Notes: generated by a model from the sequence alone, not told the origin. A DNA stretch of 64,000 bases from Amblyornis subalaris (GCA_018881555.1 JACAXG010000131.1:62001-126000); one strand, 5' to 3'; shown: positions 21,001 to 32,184, counted from the first letter of the stretch. Translations and numbers: made by a program.

Positions 21001-24000
21001 TCAGCAAGGGGAGAGAGACTCCTGGCACTGCTGCCAGTCCTTCTGGTTTCATCCTACTTAAGAGGATTTTCTCTTTTCCTAAATTTCTTGATTTTCAACT
21101 TCATTGCATAATCAGTTAGCAAATTATTTCTAAAGGGGATATACTACTCCTTGTTTTGCTGTTAATTAGAACTTCTCCTGCCCATTTTAGTGTGACTCAC
21201 TATGACAATGCCCTGGAAATTATTCAACTTCATTTCTGCTAATATTAGTATGAATTTATTTTATTTTGTCATTCCTGCAGCTAAAACTAATCACACACGA
21301 TGACTTACTAGTTCATTTAACACCTAGTTATTTGAAAAGAAAGGATTCTGTGTTTCAAAGCTCAAGGCCAAAGCTATATAATGTTCACTAAAGATAAGTA
21401 CGCAGCAGATGACTAGNCATAATCTCCCAGGAGCTGAGCCCTTAGATATGGATTTACCCAGGAACCACAGCTCCCTGTGCATCCCGACTACAACAGGAAC
21501 ATACAAAAAAAGTGCAAATGTTTCCACCTGCCTCTGTGATTTGCTAAAAAGATACTGTCATTCTGTTCCATATTGCTAAATTCAAGGATTTCCATCTCTG
21601 TTTAGGTTGCATTTTGGACCCTTGCTTTCATACTCTCTAATCCTTCCATTTACAAGAAAGTCATGGAAGATCTGGCTTCCGTTTTTGGCAAAGCAGGTAA
21701 TAAATTCAGTTGTGTCCTTCTGGAAGCTGGGAATGATTTATCCTGTGTTGGCTTAGCACAGGCCACACTTCGTCAGTGGCTGGAACAATGAGTGTTGCTG
21801 GGAAGGGTGCTACTGATAACACAGAGTCCAGCTCTCAGGTCTTTACTCAGCACACGCTCAAGACGTATTTTTAAGCAAAAGCACCTTTGATGTTAGCAAA
21901 AAGAAGGCAGGAAAAGAACAGTATGTGTTTGTTTCTTCATTCCTATCATTTAAACTTAGANTTGTATTTCCCAGCCTTGTGCTTTTTCCATGCACCTATG
22001 ATAAGGTCAGATGAGGTCTTTCAGTTCAGCTGATTTTCATGGTGGGGTGTTCACACAATAGTTACAGCTATTCTGTGGAAGAAACAGGCCAGGAATGTTC
22101 TCTTTTCTGTCATCAGAGGCAAATTTTTCCAGCATGGTTCGCCCTCCACAACTAATCTCTTTCCTTCCAAAAGCAGTCACCTATTGGGAGCAGTCATTCC
22201 CATATGCAGTCCCCTGATCCATGATTAGACTTTGATGGAAAATTCTTTGTTGACACGGATCAAAACCATATCAAGAAACATGTCCATAATTAATCAATAA
22301 AAAAAATCATGAAGCAGAGCTTAAGCCTTTCTCCTGGCCCTGTTTCATTTGCTAATGTCAACAGAGCCCAAGAGCTCAGCCATGGCTTCTTGACTTGGTG
22401 CCTACAGCCCCTGAAATTTCCATGCAGTGTCCTACCAAAGCACTGAAATATTCCAGAGACTTTTAACTTCCAACACAACTTTGTTTGGCCTCTTTTGGCC
22501 AACATCATATCTACACTTACCTAAGAGTTACTAAATTATCTTCAATGGCTTTTCTTAAATTCTACTGACTTGGGTCCATTTATTTACTATGAAATACAAA
22601 CAAAATTTTGTGCGTAAACAATGCCTTGAAGTCTTGAAGTATTTCACCAACAGTTCTAAAGCAAGACATGTCAGCCTGTATCAAAACAAGTATTTTTACG
22701 TGGAGTCTTCTTGCTCATGCCACAACAGGTAAAGATAAACTGGAAGTCTCCGAGGAGGACCTGAAGAAGCTCCCTTTCATTAAATGGTGCACTTTGGAAG
22801 CCATACGGCTGAGGTCTCCAGGAGCAATCACCAAGAGAGTCATAAACCCAATTAGAATCAAGGTGAGGTTTGGTTGTGGGGTTTTTTTCCCCAAAAGATG
22901 CTGTGTGATTTGTCTGGAAAGGGTCCTCCTAATCGATCTGGATAAAATTAAAGTGGTGGAGATATTCCCCAGCCTCACATATCTATTCTTTTTAATAGAT
23001 GTATTAAAACATTAATTTACCAGTGTTTCTCTGGCTTCTCTGGCTCACAGTCTTACCTTCAATTTTGAGCTGATTTTAGATTGAATTGAATTAAACTGGA
23101 GATACCATGCTGACGGTACGCAAAACAGTAATCAGGCACAACAAATATAGGAGAAATTTAATAATTGATAAGACTCTTTTTCTAATCTTTTGATACTTAA
23201 ACCCCCAAATTAGAACACAAATAATCTTTCCACCTTCCCCACTGTTTAGGTTTTATGGAAAAAATAGCAGCAGTGAGAAGAAACTTCAGACATGTAATAC
23301 GGCCACCTTCACTTGTCCTCTCTTAGGTCCTTCTGCTGATGGAAGAGAATTACCAAGGAGGGATTGTTTTGTGAGTTTAACCCATTTAACTATTTTCTTA
23401 GAGTTTTTTCTCCTTTTCAGAATTTCACCATCCCTGCAGGTGACATGCTGATGTTATCACCGTATTGGTTGCACCGGAATCCAAAATATTTTCCTGACCC
23501 AGAAATNTTCAAACCTGTAAGTTGTCACTCTTAGTGTGGGTATTTTGCTGTCTTTTCTCCTCTTCACTTATCTCATAATAAAAGCACGTGGGCAAACTTG
23601 CTTAAAGTTGGCTGGAGAATGACCTTGTACACNGAGAAGATGTGCTTAAAAAGTAGGAGCCTTTAGGAATAAACAAGACTTTAAACTCAGTGACATGTTC
23701 CAGGTAATATGGCACTACTTTCTGTCACTTTGATCTTGACCTTATCACTCTCTACAACTCCCTGAAAGGAGGTTGTAGCCAGGTGGAGATCAGGCTCTTT
23801 TCCCAAGTAACAATTGTTATGATGAGGGGAAACAGCCTCAAGTTGTGCCAGGGGAGGTTTAGATAGGATATTAGAAAAAATTTCTTCACTGAAAGAGCTG
23901 TCAGGCAGTGGAACAGGCTGCCCAGGGAAGTGGTGAAGTCTCCATCCCTGGAGGGATTTAGAAGATGTGGCACATGTGGCCCTTGGGGGACATGGTTTAG

Positions 24001-27000
24001 TAGTGGATTGGCAGTGCTGGGTTAATGTTGGATTCAAGGATCTTAAAGGTCTTTTCCAACCTAAACGATTCTGTGATTCCAAGTACTCTCTTCTGCCTGT
24101 CAAATGATTTCTGGTAGGTATTAGCTCTGCTAATTTAGTAGTTAATCTAGTTTCTTTATTATTCCACTGCAGGTGGCTGTGTGGGCAGGCTTGTAATTGC
24201 TCTTTTTAGCACCATCCGATATAGAACAGTTTGTCTTTTTTATAGAAATACATCAAGAAGTAATTTAAACAAACTTCCCTTCTAGCAAACTCTTCCCAAA
24301 TTGAAATCCCTTATTAACAGTTCCTGTCTGTTTGAAATCTGAAGCTGAAACTCTGATGTAGCAGCTTATTTCTTTAGTAACTTTGTTCCTAAAAGGCAAG
24401 TTAACTCGTTTTTTAGAAACTTGCCCTTTTTTTCATGAGGAATAGGTGAGTACCCCTTGAACATTGTCATTCCAAATGTATGACCTTGCTTCATCACCCC
24501 TGAGATTTTTTTCTTTCTTNACTGGATTTTGATGCTGACAGGTTTCCTCCTCAGAAAGCTCTAAACAGCCCTAGCTGGAAAAAAAACCCTAAAATAGAAA
24601 AATGCAAGATTATCTTCTCTGGGACAGCTTCATCAGAGGAGTTCACCACCAGAAACTTGACAGGTGTTACTTGGCAGAGTAGCACTGAGTTTGTGGAGGC
24701 TGGTACAGTTTGTCACCCAGCAGTCATGAGATTTGCAGCTCTCAGTGTCACCCACCAAAACTTCAGCCCATATTGCCTTCCTCCTTGTGTTGTTCCTTTC
24801 CTCTCAAAGCAACTCAGGATGGAGCAGGGATCCCTTCGGGTACAGACAAGCTGTTTTTGTGGAGAATGGTTCATTTTCTCACACGCTGGCTTACACCAGT
24901 TAAAGCTCATAGACCTTGCATTCGTCTGTGTGCAGTGTCTTAGAAATGTTTTCTGTGCAAGATGTGTGTGAGCTATTTGTGTGTCATGACACAATTTTGT
25001 GCCTGAGGCTTCCCTCCGTACTGGTTGAACATTTGTTTTGCATTTGTATATATATTTAAAAAGAGAAGGTTGCATTTTTATAGGCATTTATAGCTCAAGA
25101 TGCGGGATTTAGGAAATGGGGAGGTATAGGAAAACTGCTTTAGGGGTGATTTTGAAAATCTCTGCAGTATTTTGAGGCACCTAAATGTGTTTCAAATGGG
25201 ACCCTCATTTCTTTCCTTGAGTTGGTGCTGACTTTTGAACCAAACTCTAACACTAACAGGTTGAATGCAAAAAAATGGCATTAGTGCAACTTTGTATTGA
25301 GGATTAGCTGTCCAAAGTAATTTTTAGCCTGGAGAAATAAAGTTAAGCTTTATTTATATAAGGCTGATTTGGAAAAAAAAGTTTCTTCCCACAGGATCGT
25401 TGGAAAGAGGCAAATTTAGAGAAGAATGCTTTCTTGGACAGCTTTGTGGCATTTGGAGGAGGGAAGCATCAGTGTCCAGGAAGGTCAGTGAAACAGCTGG
25501 GGTTTATTTATTCCCAAACCCTGCAGAGAAAAACTCTCTTGAACTGGGCTCCTCTTTCACTTGGAGATAAAGTGTTTGCTTTGCTCTTTGTCAGTCCCCT
25601 AATGTTCAGCATCATCTGCACCTTGTTTAAACTGATTTAAAGTGGTTTCGTTATTGGAAAAGACAGGTCAAGTCACAATAGCAGAATCTGAGATGAGTGT
25701 GTCGAGGGCTACTTTCCCCTCCAGGGAGAAAAGTCAGCCTGGCTCTGCCTCGGCTGAGGTGTCTTTTCATCAGGGGAGAGTTGCTCCACTTCCAAACACA
25801 CCAGTGTACAGACACAGGCATTTAGGTTGCCTTAAACCGGTTCTAAACAAACCCACAGAGCACTTCTCTGGTCTGAGACTCTCTTTCCATCCTCTACGAT
25901 GCCATTGACATCTTTGCTGGCCTTCAAATGTCTTAACTGTCTCCTCTCTGTTTGCATCTTGTTTTTGCATTAAGGCCCATGAAATTGTATAATGGCTTAA
26001 ATTGCAGATCCTATCTCACTTCACTCCTCCAGCAATGCCAGCNTTGGTACTTCCTGCATTCCTTCTGCTGTTTTCTCTGCTGTCCCTCTTCCTGGAACAA
26101 GTCCCAGGGAGCCAGTTGCTCCTCGTTTCAGTGTTCAAACATCTCTATGCTNAATCCTCTGCCTTCAAAACCTGGTCTCCTCTGAGACACAAGTGACCAA
26201 TATTCCTTAAATCATCCTTAGTCATTTTATCTCGATTTCCATGTGGAGCAAGGAATCTGGAGACGATCTGCGTTCTGGAATCTGCACCCTATATCAGGCT
26301 AGACATGAGTGCCAGATAAACTTCATGCAGGCATTAAAAACATGTGCAAAGTGAACAAAACTGCATTCACCATTTAGGTTTGCCAGGGGGAAGTGCTCAC
26401 TCTCTGCTGTACCTCCCGGGCTTGTACCACATTCCTGAGCTAAATATGAGCACAGCCTCATTCCCAGCAAGGGCGACACCAAAATTCACAAGAGGCATCC
26501 GCAGGTACAGGGAAAGCTGCAAAACAACGTTTCTGAAAGCTGCTTGTTTATGTATCCTGACCTATTTCTTTGTCCAGGCTGTTCTCTGGACTCTGATAAT
26601 ATCTTTAAAATAAGTTTGTGTTTAGAAAGAAAAGTACAACATTTCTACGTGGACAACAGATGGAGAATCTTTTTCTTGCTGAAAGACAAAAAAGCCCTTT
26701 CAGACCCTTTGGCAATCCACACGGTAACACACACCTTCAAGCAATAATTGTAAAAGAATAACGTGATGGTCTTGAAAAAGCAGAAAATTAAATCAGGGGT
26801 TGTATCTGGGCTCCAGGTTGCAGATTTTCTTGATATGACTGAATGAAACAATGATATTTCATGTTTAAGTTGCATTTTTATTTAATTGAGTATTGAAGTT
26901 TATAAATGAAATGTATGAAATATTTAATTTCTCCCTGGCAAAAGTTCAGCATGAAATTAAAAGACAATTTAATCAAACTGAAAGCTAGCAAATAACTTAC

Positions 27001-29152
27001 TTGTCAAATATTCTAGCAAACTGATGTGGCAAGAGCTCCCCGAAAGCCATTTCTGTGCCTTTTTTTTTACCTAAAAGAAAAATTTGATGTCAGTTTGACT
27101 GCTTTGGTTGAACCAGGTGGCTATTGCCTGTGTGACTGTGCTTGTCTTGCACAGCTCTGTTGTCCCCTCGAGCACTGGGGTCCAGGGCCCTGCTGTGCAA
27201 ACAGGGCTGTGACAGGAAGNAGCCCACCCTTGTATGGTACTGCAGAGTGCCTGATCTGGGCTAATAGCCATCGAAATAGCTCTGCACTGCATGCCTCCGA
27301 GTCACGGCCAGCAAAAGTTCCCTATCTCAACGTAATTCCAGTGTGAAGTCACAGGGATGACTTGGGTCTGAAGCTGTGCTAAAACAAAGAAGCATGGGTG
27401 GCTCCATGTGCAGATCCTGATGGCTCTGCAGGATTTAGCTTGGGTCTGTGGGGCTTTCTAACTTCCCTTCACACCTGCCAGGCCAACTCCATGTGCAGTC
27501 ACGTGGCCTCCTCCCCTCTGAATTCCCCCATAGCTGTTTTATCCAGGTTTTCCAGCATTTCTCTATAGAAAAGCAAGGTAGTATTACTATTTTAACTGGG
27601 TGTTTAAGACTTAAGTCTAAACTCTGCAAGTGAGTAATCCCATGACCTGGCAAAGGTGCATAGTGGTGAATGCAGAAAGCTCTTGTACATATCAGCATTA
27701 AAAACCAATAGCCTGGAGGAGTTCACCTGCAGTTATCCAAAATCTCCTCTGGCCTAGGAAAGACCTGTGTGACAGTGTTACAGAAAAAAGAAATCATGCC
27801 CTTGGGTCTCCTACTGCATCCTAATGCTGATGCATTAAATAATAACTCCCACTGTCACCGCTCTCTGATGTCATCAGGCTCCCAGCTGTATTATATAACT
27901 TTATATAGCACGATTAGTCATATGGCCTTTTCTGTGTCTGACTGCCTTCTCACTCCTAGGAAGTTATTTCAAGTCAGCAAGCGTTAGGAGAACATAAATG
28001 TTTATACAGTGGAAAAATCCATAATGATAAGGGGCTGGTTTAAAACAGGGTGTCAGAGGGATACTGTCAGTCCCAGGTTTCACCGGAAAGAAGGGGCAGC
28101 CGCNGCACCCGTGTTCCTTCTGAGTAACGAAGCTGAACAAAGCTGCAGCAGGTTTTCCTATGGAAGATGAACTTTCAGGAGTGTAAATGTGCCAAAGACA
28201 CCCTGTTTCTTACCTGATGATAACACATGTGTGATGGCCAGGCTGGACAGCCAATGTTTCCCTCCCTTTTCTCGCAGATGGTTTGCGATCATGGAAATCC
28301 AGCTGTTTGTTGCGCTGTTCCTGTACAAGTATGAATTTGTGCCGTTGGATGCAGTACCAAAGGAGGTAAGAGATCCGTGCATTCCCCATCTTTATACCCT
28401 TCATTCATCAGGCTCAGCTGAACAACNATGCTCAACTGTGGTTACGTAAATTTTGAGAGGAGTATTGTAAAACATGTAATGAATAACTCAGTCTTTGTTT
28501 TAACTCAGAAATTCCAGAATAATTCCAGCAATTCCAGTGAGTGGGGCCGCACNGCCTATACAACAAAGTGCCTACAAGAGTGTTTTGTCTCCTTGTTGCC
28601 TAAACATTACCAGAGATGTGATAATTGCTTTCTGCTGCTCACAAAAACAGTAAATATGAAACAGGATCATTAATACTTTAAAGATATGGAATCAGATGTA
28701 GCACTCGTAGTGTTCCACTCCATATTCAGGGGTGGAAGGCAAATGATTAGGGTAGGACTGAATGAGCAACTGTGACACAGAAGGGTTTTACCGTTAAGGG
28801 AGAATGGCATGATGTCCATTATTTGATTATTTTGAAAATATTCAAAACTGTGAGAGTTTCTTAAATGCTCATCTGTGATCCTGGCAGACTGACTGGAATA
28901 ATAATTAATCATGAAGGCCCTACTCAATGGCTTAACAAAGCCAAGAAATACTCTTGATATTTGGTCTTGGTTCTTTAAGACCGAAGGTCCAAGAATGTTC
29001 TATCTTAATACTAAAGCACAATGGTAATTCCATCCACTGAACTAACTTAAGTGTTTCTACTGATTTGCTTCTTCCTCCAGAGCCCTTTACATTTGGTGGG
29101 GACACAGCAACCCATGGCACCATTCCGGGTTCGGTATAAATGCCGCGAGTGA
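5879..29152 (+). CDS. CYP39A1: CYP39A1, oxysterol 7-alpha-hydroxylase (12 coding exons)
   Basis: This ER-membrane cytochrome P450 7-alpha-hydroxylates 24-hydroxycholesterol in bile-acid synthesis. The exons are 5879-6055, 14080-14215, 15019-15178, 17030-17179, 18051-18144, 19631-19729, 21606-21696, 22729-22862, 23421-23516, 25395-25483, 28278-28365 and 29081-29152. They join in frame to 461 residues plus stop (human is about 469), with GT-AG introns. Residues 3-21 form the N-terminal membrane anchor, followed by a Pro-rich hinge. The I-helix is [10 protein letters not shown] (about 263-272), lacking the usual acid-Thr pair, as in CYP7/CYP39 proteins. ExxR is E326-A-I-R329. The PxRW-type segment is at 379-382. 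The haem loop [11 protein letters not shown] places the ligand at Cys406. Residue 376 is unresolved because of an n. Nothing suggests a pseudogene. The match to human CYP39A1 runs along the whole length. Confidence 0.96.
7095..7330 (-). mobile_element. Possible ancient CR1/L3-like fragment, antisense
   Basis: Text such as 'aatgtaggactggaagaaaac' followed by 'tcatttcatcccattctcc' loosely follows the inverted 3' end of an ancient amniote CR1/L3 family (normally 'tgtaggactggaagggacctc ... catctagtcc'). Divergence is high and both boundaries are guesses. Confidence 0.3.
10186..11201 (+). mobile_element. Probable solo LTR of an endogenous retrovirus, sense to CYP39A1
   Basis: This is a block of about 1 kb that is markedly more GC- and CpG-rich than the rest of the intron. 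It starts TGTTATTG and ends GAGACAACA, giving TGTT...AACA terminal inverted ends. An AATAAA lies at 11064-11069, about 135 bp before the right end, as expected for an LTR R/U5 region. AAATT occurs at both edges (10182-10186 and 11201-11205), overlapping each proposed terminus by one base, so the target-site duplication is uncertain. No gag, pol or env remnants flank it. The long open frames inside it are compositional. The subfamily is not identified. Confidence 0.5.
11298..11590 (-). mobile_element. CR1 LINE 3' end, antisense
   Basis: It opens with the inverted 3' terminal signature catagaatcaca-n-aatgg, then ggtttgggttggaagga, the ccatgggcagggacacct landmark, and ends near the inverted 'attagaaatt...ctaatatctagt' region. 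It is a typical 5'-truncated avian CR1 with no coding capacity. Confidence 0.85.
12775..12799. repeat. AT-only perfect palindrome, 12-bp arms
   Basis: TTTTAATTTTAA (12775-12786) and TTAAAATTAAAA (12788-12799) are exact reverse complements around a single T. They sit in a longer AT-rich low-complexity stretch (about 12.73-12.81 kb), so chance formation is quite possible. Confidence 0.7.
12901..13040 (-). mobile_element. Short CR1 LINE 3' end, antisense
   Basis: It starts with atagaatcacagaatggtct and contains ccatgggcagggacaaattc and ccactagaccaggtgctca, all standard landmarks of an inverted CR1 3' tail. It is truncated after about 140 bp at 'ggccttgaacatt'. Confidence 0.85.
13553..13603. repeat. 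51-bp uninterrupted polypurine tract
   Basis: Every base from 13553 to 13603 is A or G, built from GGAAA/GGGGAAA-like units. Such tracts can adopt triplex (H-DNA) structures. It lies about 480 bp before CYP39A1 exon 2. Confidence 0.8.
14080..14215 (+). CDS. CYP39A1: CYP39A1 exon 2 (residues 60-105)
   Basis: Acceptor TTCCAG precedes [20 protein letters not shown], which aligns with human YGPIFTVFAMGNRMTFVTEE. The exon continues to VENA and leaves one base of the next codon (phase 1). Donor GTAACT. Confidence 0.95.
15019..15178 (+). CDS. CYP39A1: CYP39A1 exon 3 (residues 105-158)
   Basis: Acceptor CCTGCAG. The exon encodes the YSMMKGKM...NLHMFSGTL segment and [13 protein letters not shown], matching human YIMLKGKMGTVNLHQFTGQL and LGTHGTMDLNNLV. 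The donor is AG|GTAAGG. An alternative GTAAGG five bases earlier (15174) would break the frame with exon 4. Confidence 0.95.
17030..17179 (+). CDS. CYP39A1: CYP39A1 exon 4 (residues 158-208)
   Basis: Acceptor CTTGCAG. It encodes [15 protein letters not shown] and [16 protein letters not shown]. The YDEDFEY-SQ-PEC-L block is nearly identical to human CYP39A1. It ends in phase 2 at donor AG|GTAATG. Confidence 0.95.
18051..18144 (+). CDS. CYP39A1: CYP39A1 exon 5 (residues 208-239)
   Basis: Acceptor TTTACAG. It encodes [20 protein letters not shown] and then a variable linker to SETASK. Human has [20 protein letters not shown] here. It ends in phase 0 at donor GTAAAC. Confidence 0.95.
19631..19729 (+). 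CDS. CYP39A1: CYP39A1 exon 6 with I-helix (residues 240-272)
   Basis: Acceptor TTAACAG. The exon opens [10 protein letters not shown] and carries the distal I-helix core [16 protein letters not shown]. In this core, A268-N269 replaces the acid-threonine pair of typical P450s, as in the human protein (WASLSNAVP). Donor GTAAGT. Confidence 0.95.
21606..21696 (+). CDS. CYP39A1: CYP39A1 exon 7 (residues 273-303)
   Basis: Acceptor TTTAG. It encodes [20 protein letters not shown] then [10 protein letters not shown], aligning with human VAFWTLAYVLSHPDIHKAIM. It ends in phase 1 at donor GTAATA. Confidence 0.95.
22729..22862 (+). CDS. CYP39A1: CYP39A1 exon 8 with ExxR (residues 303-347)
   Basis: Acceptor CAACAG. 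It encodes [20 protein letters not shown] then [19 protein letters not shown]326 and R329 form the K-helix ExxR motif needed for the P450 fold. It ends in phase 0 at donor GTGAGG. Confidence 0.95.
23421..23516 (+). CDS. CYP39A1: CYP39A1 exon 9 (residues 348-379)
   Basis: Acceptor TTTTCAG. It encodes [20 protein letters not shown] then [12 protein letters not shown], matching human [20 protein letters not shown]. The unresolved base at 23507 leaves residue 376 as Ile or Met. Donor GTAAGT. Confidence 0.95.
23745..24080 (+). mobile_element. CR1 LINE 3' end, sense, in CYP39A1 intron 9
   Basis: It begins in the distal ORF2/3' UTR region (tctacaactccctgaaagg, aggttgtagccaggtgg), passes gaacaggctgcccaggg and ends at aacctaaacgattctgtgat. 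Its 3' UTR text differs from the 'ccatgggcaggg' copies, so it belongs to another CR1 subfamily. The frame is disrupted. Confidence 0.85.
25395..25483 (+). CDS. CYP39A1: CYP39A1 exon 10 with haem-binding loop (residues 380-409)
   Basis: Acceptor CCCACAG. It encodes [20 protein letters not shown] and GGGKHQCPG. The haem-thiolate signature FxxGxxxCxG is canonical with Cys406; from memory human has CPA where this bird has CPG. The donor is the less common GTCAGT. Reading through it stays open only to 25640. Confidence 0.95.
28278..28365 (+). CDS. CYP39A1: CYP39A1 exon 11 (residues 409-438)
   Basis: Acceptor TCGCAG. It encodes [20 protein letters not shown] and [10 protein letters not shown], the L-helix after the haem cysteine. 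Human reads RWFALLEVQMCIILILYKYD. Donor GTAAGA. Confidence 0.95.
29081..29152 (+). CDS. CYP39A1: CYP39A1 exon 12, C-terminus and stop (residues 439-461)
   Basis: Acceptor CCTCCAG. It encodes [20 protein letters not shown] and CRE, then TGA at 29150-29152. The LHLVG.(P/Q)QP....R(I/V).YK pattern matches the end of human CYP39A1. Confidence 0.94.
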   Translation, partial: SPLHLVGTQQPMAPFRVRYKCRE

Positions 29153-29743
29153 AAGCACTGACCTTCCTTTGCCAGCCCACGCTGGATGGATGGACCACNG
29201 AGCTGCTTCCCTATCCTACGTCTTCAGATAGGTTCTCTGCCTGCAGAGTTCTTGATTTCATCTTTCAGTGCTGTACATTGTGCTGTGCCAAATCAGTACA
29301 GTCATGCTCCTCCTCTGGTTGCCCACCTCCTAGTGCTTGAATCCAAGCTCTCCTGCTGCATTCATAATTTGGGGTCAGTTATTTACAGACTTTGCAAATC
29401 TGGTGTACTAAACTCACCAACCAAACATTCAGGACAAAAAGCTGCANTGTCTGGGAATCCTGCATGGAAGCTGTGCCAGAACCAGCGGAAAAGCAGTTCG
29501 CTTGGGCCAGGTCACTGCCTCCTGCAGGGCACTTCAAACCAAGACCAAAGTGGTGCCTCATGCTAAGAAATCACATTGGTAACAACAAACAGCTCCCTGG
29601 TGCTGGTGTGCACAAAATCCAGGACAGTCTGAGCAGAGACTCCCAGCCCCATAGCCTGATAAACTGTGGTGACTTGTGTGTCACTTGTGTGGGCAGGTGA
29701 AGATCTGGCCTGCTCTGCCTACAATCAGCACCAACTTCTTGCA

Positions 29744-29749
29744 AATAAA
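29744..29749 (+). terminator. CYP39A1: AATAAA poly(A) signal (proximal)
   Basis: A canonical hexamer about 590 bases after the stop codon, followed within 50 bases by GGGATCTTGTTTC, a plausible GT-rich downstream element. Confidence 0.55.
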
Positions 29750-29899
29750 ATGCCTTTGTAATGGAAAGATTGGAAGCATTTGGGATCTTGTTTCACTGGA
29801 GCACCTAAAACTTCTGCTGAGCTTTATTTGCTCCACAGGATTCAGAATTGGTCTGTGCATGAATTTGCAATGGAAGTTTGACCGTGATGTTCAGCTTCC

Positions 29900-29905
29900 A
29901 ATAAA
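29900..29905 (+). terminator. CYP39A1: AATAAA poly(A) signal (distal)
   Basis: A second canonical hexamer about 750 bases after the stop codon, followed by GCTGTTGCTGCTC. It could be an alternative end of the CYP39A1 transcript. Confidence 0.45.
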
Positions 29906-30508
29906 AAGGCATTGCAAGGAAAGCTGTTGCTGCTCATGAGACTGGCTGTCTAATATCTAGAACACTTTTGCCTTCCCTATCACATGACTTATAGAACAAA
30001 TTGCACAAATCTAAGAATATTTAATCCTAAAAAGAATACCTAGTAAAAGTTGTTTGAAGAAGTTGTCAAATAAGTTCAGATACCAACACTTTAACTACTG
30101 TCAGATTTCATATACAATAATAGCTGGCATGTATTTTTAGTCTTATAAGTAAAGATTATTCATCATTTTAAAAGTATTTGCAAAAAAACCCCACACGCAA
30201 ATAGATTTTCAACAACAGTAAAAACTATGGGAATAACATGCATAGGAAAATAACACATTGTATAATTCATTACATGGTTGGCTTACCTTCGTTGTGGATA
30301 GAACAACTTCAATGATTTATATGGCTGAAAAATGAGTCATCCAACTTTTAATTTAGCTCATAATGGTTAACTCTGCAAGAGTTGCAGTCTTAACTGTTGT
30401 TTCAGTGTCTTTTCCATAAATGAAAGCCATTCCCTTGGATTTCATGCATGGTATTACCTGGAAGTGTGTATTTTAATTTCAAAATTTGGCAATGTCCACA
30501 ATATCTGT

Positions 30509-30635
30509 AAGGCCAGGTTGGATGAGGCTTTCAGCAAGCTCGTCTAGTGGAAGGTGTCCCTGCCCATGGCAGGGGGTGGAACGAGATGGTCTTTTAGGAC
30601 CCTTCGAACCCAAACCATTCTATGATTCTATGATG
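30509..30635 (+). mobile_element. CR1 LINE 3' tail, sense
   Basis: It runs from aaggccaggttggatgaggc through ccctgcccatggcaggggg to the terminal caaaccattctatgattcta. It is a short 5'-truncated copy lying just beyond the CYP39A1 3' end. Confidence 0.85.
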
Positions 30636-32184
30636 ATTTTTATATGTATTTTGCACTCACAGACCTTCACCCTGATCTGCCAGAGCAGGATGAGGCCGCT
30701 GGTGCTGCTTCTGTGAGTGCTGAGTGTTTCTGTCTGAGCTGGCCAGTGGAACCATCAGTGTACACACACGTTTTACACATCTGTGGGTGTGCCTGCTGTG
30801 CCTGCTGGTGTGAAGCTGCAGAAGCCTCACTTCTGTAGGTCTACTGGATTTAGCAACTCCCAATCAGTCGAGAATCAGCCATGAAAACATTTGTCCTGAG
30901 AGGCAGGATGTATTTTTATTAGAAGTGCAGGCTTTTGGCAGAGAGAGACCAAACAAGCAGGTGAAGAAAAGTGGGCTTGACTATGGGATCCCATCCCTGT
31001 GGTGGGTAACAGCTCCAGGCACTCGCTGTACTTTCCAAGATGGAAAAAAACAAGTGAGGTGGATTAACAAAGCAATGTGGTGGTCAAGTGATAGAGCTAA
31101 ATGGGGTCTTCCACCTGGGAATAATCCAGAAACTTCTGGGGGAGGGAAAGACTTTCCCATGGGACAGGGTTAAAGGGACATTAAAAGGTCACCGCGATAC
31201 CCCGCGCAGGAGTGGATTAAGAGTATCTAAATGATTCTTCAAGTGCTTGTCCAATCTGCTTTTAAATACAGCAGTGCCAAATTTCCATGGGGGATCTGTC
31301 CTCTTACCTGACCCTCCCTGCTGTTAGACAGCTGTTCTATGTATCAGTAGCAGGAGTCAGAATGAGGTTATGTCCATGTCATTACCACAAGACTGTAAGA
31401 AGAAGAGAATTTTTAAACCCACAGAGAAATAAAATGTATTTTGAGCTACTTTTGTGTTTCTACCTTCTGTATGACGTCTGGATGTTAAAGGGAATGCACT
31501 GAAGCATCCCTCAAAAAAACATCTTAGAAAACGTTCCTCCTCCAGACATGGCAAAGGCCAGATCTACCTGATAAATAATTCCAATGTCTAAGTCAGTGAA
31601 ACAATGGTAGGAGTTGCCTTAATGAGGAAATCTACAGTTATGAGGAACGAGCAATAACACTCCATTAAATCAATTTTCCTTTAATAATTGTATATCAAAG
31701 AAGAGTTTCAAGAAAAAAAAAAAGAACAAGAAAACGAACACATGGCAGTCAAATCTTTTTTGATACTTTTGAAGAGAGTAAAAACATTTTCCCGGAAATC
31801 ATGAATTTCCTGTGGAAATATAAAACTCATGAAAACATTCTGAGTTAAAATTGTTGACCTATTGTAAGTGAAGCTTCTCCAGTCAGCACAGTGAAAAGAT
31901 CACCCAGAGTATCAGCAGCCACCTCCCAGAATAATCACTTCTTTCATGTCTTCCCTGTAATGAGCCTCCCCAAAGGCCCCTCTCAAGTCAAGTATTTCAA
32001 GTGGTTTCTTTCTCTTTTCTGTGCCACTGATTGTCACAGAACCCAGAAGTTTAGGCTTAGCACGTACACCTCCTCAAAATAGCTGTCTGAGGACTAAAAG
32101 ATAGGGCTGTGGCCATTGAGAGGTGAGCTAAAAATAATGACTTCCCCTCGAAAAGAAATTAATTCTAAGGCCCTCTCTCCATGC

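Larger units (their letters stand above)
14216..29080 (+). other. CYP39A1: CYP39A1 introns 2-11 (non-exonic parts)
   Basis: The introns between the mapped exons are 14216-15018, 15179-17029, 17180-18050, 18145-19630, 19730-21605, 21697-22728, 22863-23420, 23517-25394, 25484-28277 and 28366-29080. Apart from a sense CR1 in intron 9 (23745-24080), I recognise no mobile elements, RNA genes or extra exons. Open frames that run out of exons 3, 8, 10 and 11 into introns are read-throughs. Confidence 0.85.
29153..29925 (+). other. CYP39A1: CYP39A1 3' UTR (predicted)
   Basis: The region after the TGA runs to one of two poly(A) signals. It has no open frame with recognisable similarity. The end point is inferred from the AATAAA positions; T/G-rich sequence follows each signal. 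Confidence 0.55.
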
